Positions 55,014 through 63,687 of a stretch of 64,000 nt of DNA are shown here, one piece after another. The notes below the pieces were generated by a model. The model was not told the origin of the DNA, made no database searches, and worked only from the letters and a program-made list of their open reading frames with translations. Origin of the DNA: Thiomicrorhabdus aquaedulcis (GTDB lineage Bacteria > Pseudomonadota > Gammaproteobacteria > Thiomicrospirales > Thiomicrospiraceae); assembly GCF_004001325.1 (NCBI RefSeq), contig NZ_AP018722.1, forward strand, positions 1,612,001 through 1,676,000, written 5' to 3'. A program made the translations under genes and the position numbers. Positions within the stretch are counted from its first letter, which is position 1. Each line of letters begins with the position of its first letter.

Positions 55014-55035
55014 ATTAACCTTATTAACCTTATTA
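55014..55035. repeat. 9-bp tandem repeat before gspH carrying repeated ribosome-binding sites
   Basis: On the minus strand TAATAAGGT, TAATAAGGT and then TAATGGA run into the gspH ATG at 55010; the nearer AAGG is 8 bases from the ATG. Confidence 0.75.
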
Positions 55036-55057
55036 AGCGTTCAACACGTCATAAAAA

Positions 55058-55525
55058 TTATTCATCTTTTTTCTCGACCCAATTACCTTGCGTAGCGTTA
55101 ATGCCTTCGCCGCCCTCTACACCATCGGCACCGTAGCTAAACAGGTCAAACTCGCCATGCTCACCCGGCATTAAATACAAATATGGGTTGCCCCAAGGAT
55201 CCAACGGCACGCTGTCCAATAACGCTTTCCAATTTTTTGGCACGGGCTCTTGCTCGGGCAACGTCACCAAGGCCTCAATACCCTGATCAGTAGAGGGGTA
55301 AATGTAGTTGTCTAATTTATACAACTGCAGAGCCGACGAAATAGCGCTGATGTCTTGCTTAACCTTGACCAAACGCGCTTCGTCTGGGCGTTCCATCAGT
55401 TTGGGAACCACCAGGCCAGCTAAGACCGCTAAAATAACCACCACCACCATCAGTTCAATTAAGGTAAAACCGCGTTGGGCGTGGTGTTTAAAACCGCTAC
55501 GGTTGATTTCTTGCGTTGTTTGCAT
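55058..55525 (-). CDS. gspG: Type II secretion major pseudopilin GspG
   Basis: A 155-residue major pseudopilin: [27 protein letters not shown] at about 19-45, then [54 protein letters not shown], the calcium-binding C-terminal region of GspG. It makes the pseudopilus shaft. It is separated from gspF by 188 bases that hold a palindrome copy and a REP-like hairpin, unlike the tight joints downstream. Confidence 0.96.
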   Translation of the reverse strand: MQTTQEINRSGFKHHAQRGFTLIELMVVVVILAVLAGLVVPKLMERPDEARLVKVKQDISAISSALQLYKLDNYIYPSTDQGIEALVTLPEQEPVPKNWKALLDSVPLDPWGNPYLYLMPGEHGEFDLFSYGADGVEGGEGINATQGNWVEKKDE

Positions 55526-55588
55526 GTTGCATCCTTTTTATTAAGACTACTCTTTAACACGTTGATAATTAAATATAATATTGTTTTG

Positions 55589-55600
55589 ACCAGGCCTGGT
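55589..55600. repeat. Palindrome ACCAGGCCTGGT (exact) between gspF and gspG
   Basis: Exact intergenic copy, preceded by TTTTG and followed by TAA; no terminator T run. Confidence 0.9.
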
Positions 55601-55613
55601 TAACTCCAGAGTT

Positions 55614-55686
55614 AGTCATTACGGGCTTGACCCGTAATCCATTCATCACACTTCACAAAAGACCCCGGGTCGCGCCCTGGGTGACG
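55614..55686. repeat. REP-like hairpin repeat between gspF and gspG
   Basis: ATTACGGGCTTGACCCGTAAT (8-bp stem, 55618-55638), followed by CCCGGGTCGCGCCCTGGGTGACG. This resembles a repeat class (GTCATT...GGGCTTGACCC...AATCC) scattered in many proteobacteria. Confidence 0.55.
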
Positions 55687-55713
55687 AAAACAACGTCCAC
55701 CCCGTTCAAGCGA

Positions 55714-56955
55714 TTAACCCACCATTTGATTCATTTCAAAAATCGGCATCATAATCGCCAACACAATGGTGAGTACCACCCCGCCCATAATAATAATCAG
55801 CATGGGTTCTAAAATACTGACCAATGTGGCGGCGGCGGTTTCAACCGACAACTCGTAATGCTTTGCGCCTTTTAACAGCATGTTGTCCAGCTGGCCTTTG
55901 CCCTCGCCCGTTTTAACCAAATTAAGCAACAACGGCGGAAAAAACCCCGCATCGGTCATGGCCGTGCCCACCGTTTTACCTTCACGCACTTGGGTCACCA
56001 TTTTTAACACCGCTTGTTTCATGGGGTCAAGGGTCATCACCTCGGCCGAAATGGTCAGCGCATCTTTAATGGGCACGCCACTGGACAACAACACCCCCAA
56101 GGTACGCGCCCAACGCGCGGTGGCGGCGTAAATTAAAAAGCGTTTTAAGCCAGGGGCGTTCATCATTAGGGTGTGCACCTTAAAGCGCCATTTGGCTTGA
56201 CGCATCAACCAAATACTCCACAACCAAAGTGCCACAGCCGCCACCAACATAAGCGGCCATTGGTTCTGTACAAACTCGCTCACGCTCAATAACCCTTGGG
56301 TTAACGGCGGCAGGGCTTGTTGCATGTTGTCAAACACGCTCACCACTTTGGGCACCACATACACCATTAAAAAAAACACAATCAATACCGCCACCACCAC
56401 CATTAAGGCGGGGTAAATCAAGGCGGTTTTCATCTTTTTATTCAGCTGATCGCGCTGTTCTACCGCATCCGCTAAACGCGACAATACTTTGTCTAAATGG
56501 CCACTCTCTTCACCGGCTTGAATGGTGGCAATAATGTCGTGCGACACTTTGGCCGGAGCCATTTCCATCGCCGTGGCTAACGAATACCCCTCGGACACCC
56601 GCGTGTGCAAACTGCTTAAAAAGCGCGTTAAGGTTTTAGATTCAGCCTGACCGGCCAACGATTTAAGCGCCTGATTTAGCGGAATCCCCGCATCCAACAA
56701 GGTGTAAAGTTCGCGGGTAAACAGCGCCAGTTCATCGACCTTAATTTTGGCACCAAACCAGGCCTGGTGAGTTTGTTGAGCGCGCCCACTGGCTTGCCCT
56801 GCCGACTTTTTAGAGCCGTCTAAGGCACGAATTTCAATCGGACTTAAACCTTGATCACGCAACATTTGTCTAATTTGACGCTCACCATCGCCCTCCAACA
56901 CCCCTTTGGTGGTTTGACCTTGCTGGGTTAAGGCTCTGTATTCAAATACCGCCAT
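55714..56955 (-). CDS. gspF: Type II secretion inner-membrane platform protein GspF
   Basis: A 413-residue polytopic platform protein with two T2SSF domains (about 70-195 and 275-397) and three membrane segments (about 172-195, 222-245, 380-402). Family motifs: MAVFEYRALTQQGQTTKGVLEGD at the start and GEESGHLDKVLSRLA, GEGKGQLDNMLLKGA in the two domains. Usual length. It lies 49 bases after gspE. Confidence 0.95.
   Translation of the reverse strand: MAVFEYRALTQQGQTTKGVLEGDGERQIRQMLRDQGLSPIEIRALDGSKKSAGQASGRAQQTHQAWFGAKIKVDELALFTRELYTLLDAGIPLNQALKSLAGQAESKTLTRFLSSLHTRVSEGYSLATAMEMAPAKVSHDIIATIQAGEESGHLDKVLSRLADAVEQRDQLNKKMKTALIYPALMVVVAVLIVFFLMVYVVPKVVSVFDNMQQALPPLTQGLLSVSEFVQNQWPLMLVAAVALWLWSIWLMRQAKWRFKVHTLMMNAPGLKRFLIYAATARWARTLGVLLSSGVPIKDALTISAEVMTLDPMKQAVLKMVTQVREGKTVGTAMTDAGFFPPLLLNLVKTGEGKGQLDNMLLKGAKHYELSVETAAATLVSILEPMLIIIMGGVVLTIVLAIMMPIFEMNQMVG
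56757..56768. repeat. Palindrome ACCAGGCCTGGT (exact) inside gspF
   Basis: Exact copy; read as HQAWFG. Confidence 0.9.
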
Positions 56956-57004
56956 GCGCGCCTCGCGTTATCATCGAATAGAGTTTCTGGTATTTCTTGT
57001 GCAT

Positions 57005-58462
57005 TTAACTTTGGGTCACACGTAAAACTTCTTGCAAACTGGTTTTGCCTTCCAATACCGCCTGATAACCATTTTGATTAAGCGACGCACTGTGGGTTCG
57101 TAAATAGGCTTCCATCTCGGCCTCGGACGCATCGGTATGAATGAGTTTTCGTACCGTGTCGTCCACCAAAATTAACTCGTACAAGCCCATGCGCCCGCTG
57201 TAACCGGTGTGCTGGCAATGCTCACAGCCTTCAGGCTGATATATCTGCGCGCTGGGCACACCCAATATTTCGGCTTCGGCGGCATCGGCGGTGTACGGCG
57301 TTTTGCAGTGTTCGCACAAGCGACGCACCAAACGCTGCGCCAACACCCCCACCAAACTGGACGACAATAAAAACGGCTCAATGCCCATGTCGCGCAAGCG
57401 CGTGACCGCGCCAATGGCGGTATTGGTGTGCAAAGTTGACAACACCAAATGCCCGGTTAACGACGCTTGCACGGCAATATTGGCGGTTTCGGCATCTCTA
57501 ATTTCACCAATCATCACCACATCGGGGTCTTGGCGTAAAATGGCGCGCAAGCCTTTGGCAAACGTCATGTCGGCTTTGGCGTTAACCTGGGTTTGGTTAA
57601 TGCCGTCAATGTTGTATTCCACCGGGTCTTCAATGGTCATAATATTGCGCTGAGCGTCGTTTAAACGTCCCAAGCCAGCGTACAAGGTGGTGGTTTTTCC
57701 CGAGCCGGTGGGTCCGGTCACCAAAAAAATACCGTGAGCTTTGCTTAAAGCCTTTTGCACCCCAGCCTCTAAATGATTGGGCAGGCCTAAATCGACTAAA
57801 TTAAGGCGATTGGCACTTTTATCCAGCAGACGCAACACGACACGTTCACCAAAACTCGACGGAATAGTTGAAACCCGTAAATCGACCGCGCGACCACCCA
57901 ATTTAAGGGCAATGCGCCCATCTTGTGGCAAGCGTTTTTCGGCAATGTCCAAACGCGCCATGACTTTAATGCGCGACACCAACATACTGGCCAAACCAAT
58001 TTTAGGGGTTAAAACCGTTTTAAGCACACCATCGACTCTAAAACGAATGCGCAGTTGATTTTCAAACGGTTCAATGTGAATGTCCGATGCATTAGCGCGA
58101 ATCGCTTCGGTTAATACGGCGTTAAGCAGTTTAATAATCGGGGCTTCGTCGGCGCTGTCCAATAAATCCTCGGGTTCGCCTATCTCGGCAAACACAGAGG
58201 CCAAATCGTCGGTGTCAATGGCATCCATTGAATCCATACTGCTTTGCCCGCTGGTGGCGTAACTGGATTGAATTTTTTGTTCAAACTCAGCCTCGCCCAA
58301 TACCTCAAAATGCACCGCACACTTTAGCAAGCGCCGCTGCAGTTCAAGTAACGCCACCAAAGGCGTTTTGGCGGTGTAAAACAGCGCGGTTTCACCGTTC
58401 ATGGCGCTGGCCAACACCACATTGTGTTTGCGCGCAAAACTAAATGGCAACGCTAAATTCAT
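57005..58462 (-). CDS. gspE: Type II secretion ATPase GspE
   Basis: A 485-residue cytoplasmic ATPase powering pseudopilus assembly. An N1E-type domain binds GspL. Then come ASDIHIEPFENQLRIRFRVDG, Walker A GPTGSGKTTTLYAGL (about 253-267), the Asp and His boxes (PVEYNIDGINQTQVN, RDAETANIAVQASLTGHLVLSTLHTN) and Walker B VVMIGEIRD. A zinc motif (CEHCKTPY...GCEHCQHTG) follows. Its start overlaps the gspD stop by four bases. Confidence 0.96.
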   Translation of the reverse strand: MNLALPFSFARKHNVVLASAMNGETALFYTAKTPLVALLELQRRLLKCAVHFEVLGEAEFEQKIQSSYATSGQSSMDSMDAIDTDDLASVFAEIGEPEDLLDSADEAPIIKLLNAVLTEAIRANASDIHIEPFENQLRIRFRVDGVLKTVLTPKIGLASMLVSRIKVMARLDIAEKRLPQDGRIALKLGGRAVDLRVSTIPSSFGERVVLRLLDKSANRLNLVDLGLPNHLEAGVQKALSKAHGIFLVTGPTGSGKTTTLYAGLGRLNDAQRNIMTIEDPVEYNIDGINQTQVNAKADMTFAKGLRAILRQDPDVVMIGEIRDAETANIAVQASLTGHLVLSTLHTNTAIGAVTRLRDMGIEPFLLSSSLVGVLAQRLVRRLCEHCKTPYTADAAEAEILGVPSAQIYQPEGCEHCQHTGYSGRMGLYELILVDDTVRKLIHTDASEAEMEAYLRTHSASLNQNGYQAVLEGKTSLQEVLRVTQS

Positions 58463-60648
58463 AACCCTAACAACTCATCGGTGGTCATGGGGAAAATTAA
58501 GCGATTAGCGGATTTGTTGGCCGGCTCAACGTCCGTTGCTGTTTTTGACTCTGAGTTTGCATTGCCGTTTGCATTGGCATTGGCTTTGACATCAGCATCA
58601 AATGGGGTAGCGGGTTCACTGGCTTTCCATTGCTCCAAAGTTGGCAAACGTGGGCGCAAGCCTTGCAAATAAGTTGAGTCTTTGGTGCGTAACAACTCGT
58701 CTTGCTCATCGTAAACGTAGCTGTACTTTTTATTGCTGTAATAGTCACTCATGGTGTTGTCCCTAATAATAACAGGCCGTAAAAACACCATTAAATTGAC
58801 TTTTTCGCGCTTATTCTGGGTCGAACTAAACAAAGCGCCCAGGCCTGGTATATCGCCCAAACCTGGAACTTTAGAATCCACCAACGTTTCTTTTTCGTTG
58901 ATTAAGCCACCCAACACCACCATATTGCCGTCACCCACAATTACGCGGGTTTTAATTTGACGCTTGGTGGTTTGAATATCGACTGCTTCGCCTTTAGGCA
59001 AGACGTCCGACACCTCTTGGTCAATGTCCAAATAGATTTCATTGCCTTCGTTAATTTGTGGCTTAACCTTAAGTTTTAACCCGACGTTTTTACGCTCAAT
59101 GGTGGTGAACGGATTGGTTGATGTCGTGGTACCACTGGTGTAACTACCGGTCTGAAACGGTACTTCGCGCCCCACGACAATTTCGGCTTCTTCGTTGTCC
59201 AGGGTTAAAATAGAGGGCGTGGCCAACACGTTAGACGACGAATCGCTGTTTAAAGCTCTAATAAAACCACCCCAACCAGAATCGCCACTGGCCGACACTT
59301 CACCGCCGGCAAATGACAAACCAGTGCCAATCACTTTTGACTGCTCAAGCGGATTACCCGCGTTACCAATTAAATTAGGAATGGCGCCCGAAAAATTTAA
59401 AAGCCCTACGCCATTTTGACCTGCAAACCCCCATTCAACCCCTAAATCAAGGGCTTTGTCAGCCGAAATTTCCACAAAAATGGCTTCAATTAACACTTGT
59501 GCGCGTCGAATATCTAACTGCTTAATCACGCCTTTTAACGCTGTCACTACCGCCGTAGGTGCGCTGACAATAACGGCGTTCATACGTTCATCGGCTTCGA
59601 TGCTAATATTTTCTTTAAGCGATTTGTCGCTCATAATGGCCGTGTTAGCCGCTTGCACGGTCGAGGTAGTGGTGGTTGTGCCATCCGCCGCAGTTACATT
59701 GGTCACACTGGGCGTAGTCAATTCGTCACCCGACCCCTCTCCCGACCCCATGAGCACTCGATTGCCCGCAATTTTTTGCAGCACTGGCACAATTTCGGCG
59801 GCTTTGGCGTAGCGTAAATAAATCACCTGCACCCGACCTTCGGAGGCCACTTTAATGTCTAAATCGGCAATTAAGGCACGCAGCTGAATCCGTTTTTGCG
59901 CGTCACCGGTCAAAATAACTCGGTTAGATCGGCCATCAAAACTTACTTTTACCTCATTACCGCCCTCGCCTTTAGGAATAAGCCCTTTAAGCGTTTTTGC
60001 CAGCTCTTCGGCTGATGAATGCTCAACCGTGATAACCTCATAATTGCCACGCGTATCCACGTCAACGCGGCTTAACACGTCTTTAACCCGGCGAATATTG
60101 ACCACGGTGTCCGAAATAATTAATTTATTGCTTTCCGCCAGCGCCACCAAATGGCCTTCGCGCGCCACTAATGGACGCAGTATCGCCACCAATTTAGCCG
60201 CGTCTACATGGTTAACATTAACCACTTCGGTTACCCAAGATTCGTTATTGTCTTCAGCCGTGCGGTAGGGCATTTGATCACGCGCTAAATTGGCAGGTAA
60301 AATCTTAATCACCCCATCACCTGGCACCGCCACGTAACCGTGCACATTCAGCACAGCCAATAAGGTCTGATACAGGGCGGCTGGATCCATCGACTGTGGC
60401 GCAATTAAGGTCACTTTGCCTTTAACACGCGGGTCAATAATAAAATTGTAACCCGATATTTTTGACACCGCTTCAATCACCGTGGCAATTTCAACGTCTT
60501 TAAAGTTTTGATTAAGTTGCTCTTGCCCTTGTGCGGCCTGCACCACGTGCCCCAATACACTCATGTGCAATGCGGCCGCCAACACACCCATTTTGAGCCA
60601 TTGACCAGGCCTGGTCGGTGTGCGGGTAAAAAGTGTGTGAATTGTCAT
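58459..60648 (-). CDS. gspD: Type II secretion secretin GspD
   Basis: A 729-residue outer-membrane secretin. A signal peptide (ending VVQAAQG) is followed by N0-N3 domains (FKDVEIATVIEAVSKISGYNFIIDPRVKGKVTL; LRPLVAREGHLVALAESNKLIISDT; VIYLRYAKAAEIVPVL), then the secretin core with VPFQTGSYT and the motif LGDIPGLGALFSS. The C-terminal 60 residues are Ala/Asn/Lys-rich (KANANANGNANSESK). The N3 domain holds a Thr/Ser-rich loop (TNVTAADGTTTTTSTVQAAN). Confidence 0.95.
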   Translation of the reverse strand: MTIHTLFTRTPTRPGQWLKMGVLAAALHMSVLGHVVQAAQGQEQLNQNFKDVEIATVIEAVSKISGYNFIIDPRVKGKVTLIAPQSMDPAALYQTLLAVLNVHGYVAVPGDGVIKILPANLARDQMPYRTAEDNNESWVTEVVNVNHVDAAKLVAILRPLVAREGHLVALAESNKLIISDTVVNIRRVKDVLSRVDVDTRGNYEVITVEHSSAEELAKTLKGLIPKGEGGNEVKVSFDGRSNRVILTGDAQKRIQLRALIADLDIKVASEGRVQVIYLRYAKAAEIVPVLQKIAGNRVLMGSGEGSGDELTTPSVTNVTAADGTTTTTSTVQAANTAIMSDKSLKENISIEADERMNAVIVSAPTAVVTALKGVIKQLDIRRAQVLIEAIFVEISADKALDLGVEWGFAGQNGVGLLNFSGAIPNLIGNAGNPLEQSKVIGTGLSFAGGEVSASGDSGWGGFIRALNSDSSSNVLATPSILTLDNEEAEIVVGREVPFQTGSYTSGTTTSTNPFTTIERKNVGLKLKVKPQINEGNEIYLDIDQEVSDVLPKGEAVDIQTTKRQIKTRVIVGDGNMVVLGGLINEKETLVDSKVPGLGDIPGLGALFSSTQNKREKVNLMVFLRPVIIRDNTMSDYYSNKKYSYVYDEQDELLRTKDSTYLQGLRPRLPTLEQWKASEPATPFDADVKANANANGNANSESKTATDVEPANKSANRLIFPMTTDELLGL
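58838..58849. repeat. Palindrome variant (one mismatch) inside gspD
   Basis: CCCAGGCCTGGT; read as DIPGLGAL in the conserved secretin motif. Confidence 0.75.
60604..60615. repeat. Palindrome ACCAGGCCTGGT (exact) inside gspD
   Basis: Exact copy near the start of gspD; read as TRPGQWL in the signal region. Confidence 0.9.
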
Positions 60649-60703
60649 CTGTTAACCTTTTGTAAATCTGTTGGGATTTTAATTGGAATTAAATATAAAT
60701 TTT

Positions 60704-61651
60704 TTACTGTAAACGTGCGCTAAAGTTTTCGGTCTGTCCGTTGCGCTCTACGCTCAGGCTAAACTCGGTTTGGTTCATTAATGCTTGCCAGCGTTGTGGG
60801 TTATTAACCATCTCACTTACCGCCACACCGTTAATGGTTTTAAGCACGTCACCCGCTTGAAAACCTATCTGATTAAACAGCGCCGTTTCTTTGCGCGGCC
60901 AGACTTTTATGCCCACCACTTGCGTGCCTTCGTTGACCATTTCAAAGCGCACGTAACGACTAATCGTCAAAGGCGCTTGTTTTATTTCATTGCTAATGTC
61001 GCTTAATTGCGACGGTTGCGTGGCATTAAGATCAGGATTAACCGCCGATTTAAGCAATGAATTATCAAAATCCATAACCAATTTTTCAAGTGCACCGCGA
61101 TGCCTAATAACCACATAGTCGGGGTAAAGCGAATCCAATTCTACTCCAGGCTGAATCGTTTCATTCACCCCAACAATCACCAAGCCGCTGGCGGTTTTAA
61201 TAATGGCAACGCCACGATTAGACGCACTTTTAAACGCGTTATTAACGTTACCAGCGTTACTCTCAGCATTTGCCACTCTTTTTGGCAAACTGATGATTCC
61301 ATGCAGTTTTAAATTAAGTTTGCTGGTGGCCACCTCATCGGCGGCAATAAAACGTTGCGTATCTGACCCGCTTAATGCGATGGCTTGATTGTCTTTAGGC
61401 ACGCTGCCCAACAACGTAAACGGGGCAGATGCCGCACTGCTTGTCACGGTATTTTCTGCCGGATTAAAGCCCATACCAGACTGAGCAAACGCCTCTAAAC
61501 TCGGGACGTTTACGCGCGCCTGCGGCTCAAGTTGCGCGGTAATCACTTTGCCGACTTGCCACCCAAATCCCAACACTAAAAGCACCATCAACGCATTCAA
61601 AGCTCGCGGGTGCAAAAACCAACTTTCTAATTGGAAAAGCCATTTAACCAT
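60704..61651 (-). CDS. gspC: Type II secretion inner-membrane protein GspC
   Basis: A 315-residue protein linking the platform to the secretin. A membrane segment at about residues 16-35 (ALNALMVLLVLGFGWQVGKVI), the HR domain (LHGIISLPKR...GVAIIKTASGLVIVGVNETIQPGVELDSLYPDYVVIRHRGALEKLVMD) and a C-terminal PDZ domain (NQIGFQAGDVLKTINGVAVSEMVNNPQRW). It is the first gene of the operon gspC-D-E-F-G-H-I-J-K-L-M-N. A short hairpin element lies 22 bases upstream. Confidence 0.93.
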   Translation of the reverse strand: MVKWLFQLESWFLHPRALNALMVLLVLGFGWQVGKVITAQLEPQARVNVPSLEAFAQSGMGFNPAENTVTSSAASAPFTLLGSVPKDNQAIALSGSDTQRFIAADEVATSKLNLKLHGIISLPKRVANAESNAGNVNNAFKSASNRGVAIIKTASGLVIVGVNETIQPGVELDSLYPDYVVIRHRGALEKLVMDFDNSLLKSAVNPDLNATQPSQLSDISNEIKQAPLTISRYVRFEMVNEGTQVVGIKVWPRKETALFNQIGFQAGDVLKTINGVAVSEMVNNPQRWQALMNQTEFSLSVERNGQTENFSARLQ

Positions 61652-61672
61652 TGCTTGTTCGCTTTACCTTAT

Positions 61673-61756
61673 AAGGCCTTTGCACCGATGGATACGAGAA
61701 AAAATAAGCAAACACATTACCATTTCTAATCGTTCGTCCACACCTGCAAAGGTCTC
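61673..61756. mobile_element. Short (84-bp) derivative of the GAGACC hairpin element
   Basis: Ends AAGGCCTTTGCACC and CCTGCAAAGGTCTC bound a shortened interior; flanked by CTTAT and TTTAT, a near duplication. The rest of the 303-base gap between gspC and the FAD dehydrogenase gene shows nothing I can name. Confidence 0.7.
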
Positions 61757-61954
61757 TTTATATTTATTGCTCGACCAAATCGCTTAGATTGATCTAAAGC
61801 GTGAATTGTAAATTAATTTACCCCAGCCACACTAGACCAAACAGTATAAATGAGCGCAAGGTTAAGTTAGGATAAGTTTTAGGCATTTTACCCACTAAAA
61901 GCGATTTTTGCATAGCTGAGTGGGTTGCCAAAACTCGGTTATGAATTTGATAAT

Positions 61955-63579
61955 TTAACCAAGCTTTTGCGCTTTAACATCTGCATTTATCGCCAACGCC
62001 ATCGCTTCGGCCACTTTAATGCCGTCAATGGCCGCCGACATAATGCCCCCTGCGTAACCCGCTCCTTCGCCGGCGGGGTATAAACCGTGGGTGTTGACAC
62101 TCTGATAATCGTCGCCGCGCTTAATCGACACCGGTGACGAGGTACGGGTTTCTACCCCAGTGAGCATCGCGTCTTTTAAGGCAAAGCCGCTGATTTTTTA
62201 TTAAACGCCGGAATCGCTTCTTGCAGCGCTTCACGGCAATAATCGGGCAAAATTTGTGTCAGGTCGGTGAGTTTAACCCCCGGCTTGTACGATGGCTCTA
62301 CACAACCCACTTGCGCCGAGGACTTTCCGGCCAAATAATCTCCCACTGACTGGCCTGGTGCATCGTAATTTTCACCGCCTAAAACATAAGCCGCGCTCTC
62401 TAATTGACGTTGCAACTCAATGCCCGCCAACGGGCTGTCACTGGGGTAATCACTGGGATCAATGCCCACCACAATGGCGCTATTGGCATTGCGCTCATTT
62501 CGTGAGTATTGGCTCATGCCGTTGGTGACCACACGATGTTCTTCTGACGTGGCGGCCACCACGGTACCGCCCGGGCACATGCAAAAACTGTACACCGCAC
62601 GGCCGTTTTTGCAGTGATGCACCAGCTTATAATCGGCCGCGCCCAAAATAGGATTACCGGCGTTTTTGCCAAATAACACCTCATCTATGGCCGACTGATT
62701 ATGCTCAATCCTAAAGCCAATCGAAAACGCTTTTGCCTCGATGTACACGCCTTTTTGATAGAGCATTTCAAAGGTGTCGCGCGCGCTGTGCCCAGTGGCA
62801 AGCGCGATGTAATTTGATTTAATCTGCTGACCGTCTGCCAAGGTTACGCCGGTGACTTGACCGTTTTCAATGTGCAAATCGTCTACGCGGGCGCTAAAGC
62901 GAATTTCGCCGCCCAGTTCGATGATTTTTGCGCGCATCTTTTCAACCATCCCCACCAATTTAAACGTACCAATGTGCGGTTTACTTACATACAAAATCTC
63001 TTCGGGTGCGCCGGCCGCCACAAAGTCATGCATGACCTTGCGGCCATAATGCTTTTTATCGTTGACCTGCGTCCACAATTTTCCGTCCGAAAACGTGCCC
63101 GCACCGCCCTCGCCAAACTGCACATTCGATTCGGTGTTTAAGGTTCGATTACGCCAGAATCCAAAGGTGTCTTTAGTGCGTTCACGCACCTCTTTACCAC
63201 GGTCTAACACCAGGGGTTTGTAGCCCATTTCGGCCAACACCAACGCCACAAAGATTCCGCAAGGCCCAAACCCTACCACCACGGGGCGCTGCGCTAAATC
63301 TTCTGGGGCGTGCGCCACGTACTTATAACTCATATCAGGAGTAACCCTAACGTTTTGATTTTGGCTGTACTTTTGCAACAACTCGGCTTCATTTTGTACG
63401 TTTATGTCAAGAGTGTAGAGCAAGGTAATGTTGTTTTTGCTTCTGGCATCAAACCCGCGTCTAAAAATCGTAAACTCGATGAGCTGTTCTTTTGCGATGC
63501 CAAGGGTTAATAAAACGGCCTCTTCAAGTTGCGCTTCGTTATGATTTAAAGGGAGTTTTACATTGGTGATACGAATCAT
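61955..63579 (-). CDS. FAD-dependent dehydrogenase (COG2509 type), one-base frameshift near the end
   Basis: A flavoprotein of the uncharacterized FAD-dependent dehydrogenase family. The N-terminal part has a small domain (MIRITNVKLPLNHNEAQL), then RPVVVGFGPCGIFVALVLAEMGYKPLVLDRG, the FAD-binding dinucleotide fold; CMCPGGTVVAATSEEHRVVTNGMSQYSRN is the family motif around 345-372. The frame stops after FNKKSAALP; adding one A to the A6 run (T6 at 62194-62199) restores FNKKISGFALKDAMLTGVETRTSSPV and the C-terminal YPAGEGAGYAGGIMSAAIDGIKVAEAM. The joined protein has about 541 residues. The substrate is unknown. Confidence 0.85.
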
Positions 63580-63590
63580 GAGGGTGTCCC

Positions 63591-63626
63591 AAAAATATCT
63601 AAAAAATATCTAAAAAATATCCAAAA
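63591..63626. repeat. 11-bp tandem repeat before the FAD dehydrogenase start
   Basis: On the plus strand AAAAATATCT, AAAAAATATCT, AAAAAATATCC in succession, starting 12 bases upstream of the ATG on the minus strand. Confidence 0.75.
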
Positions 63627-63687
63627 AGTGTTCAAAAACCAGGGTCTGCGTTAAAAAGCACCTTTATTAACCCCCAATAATACAGGC

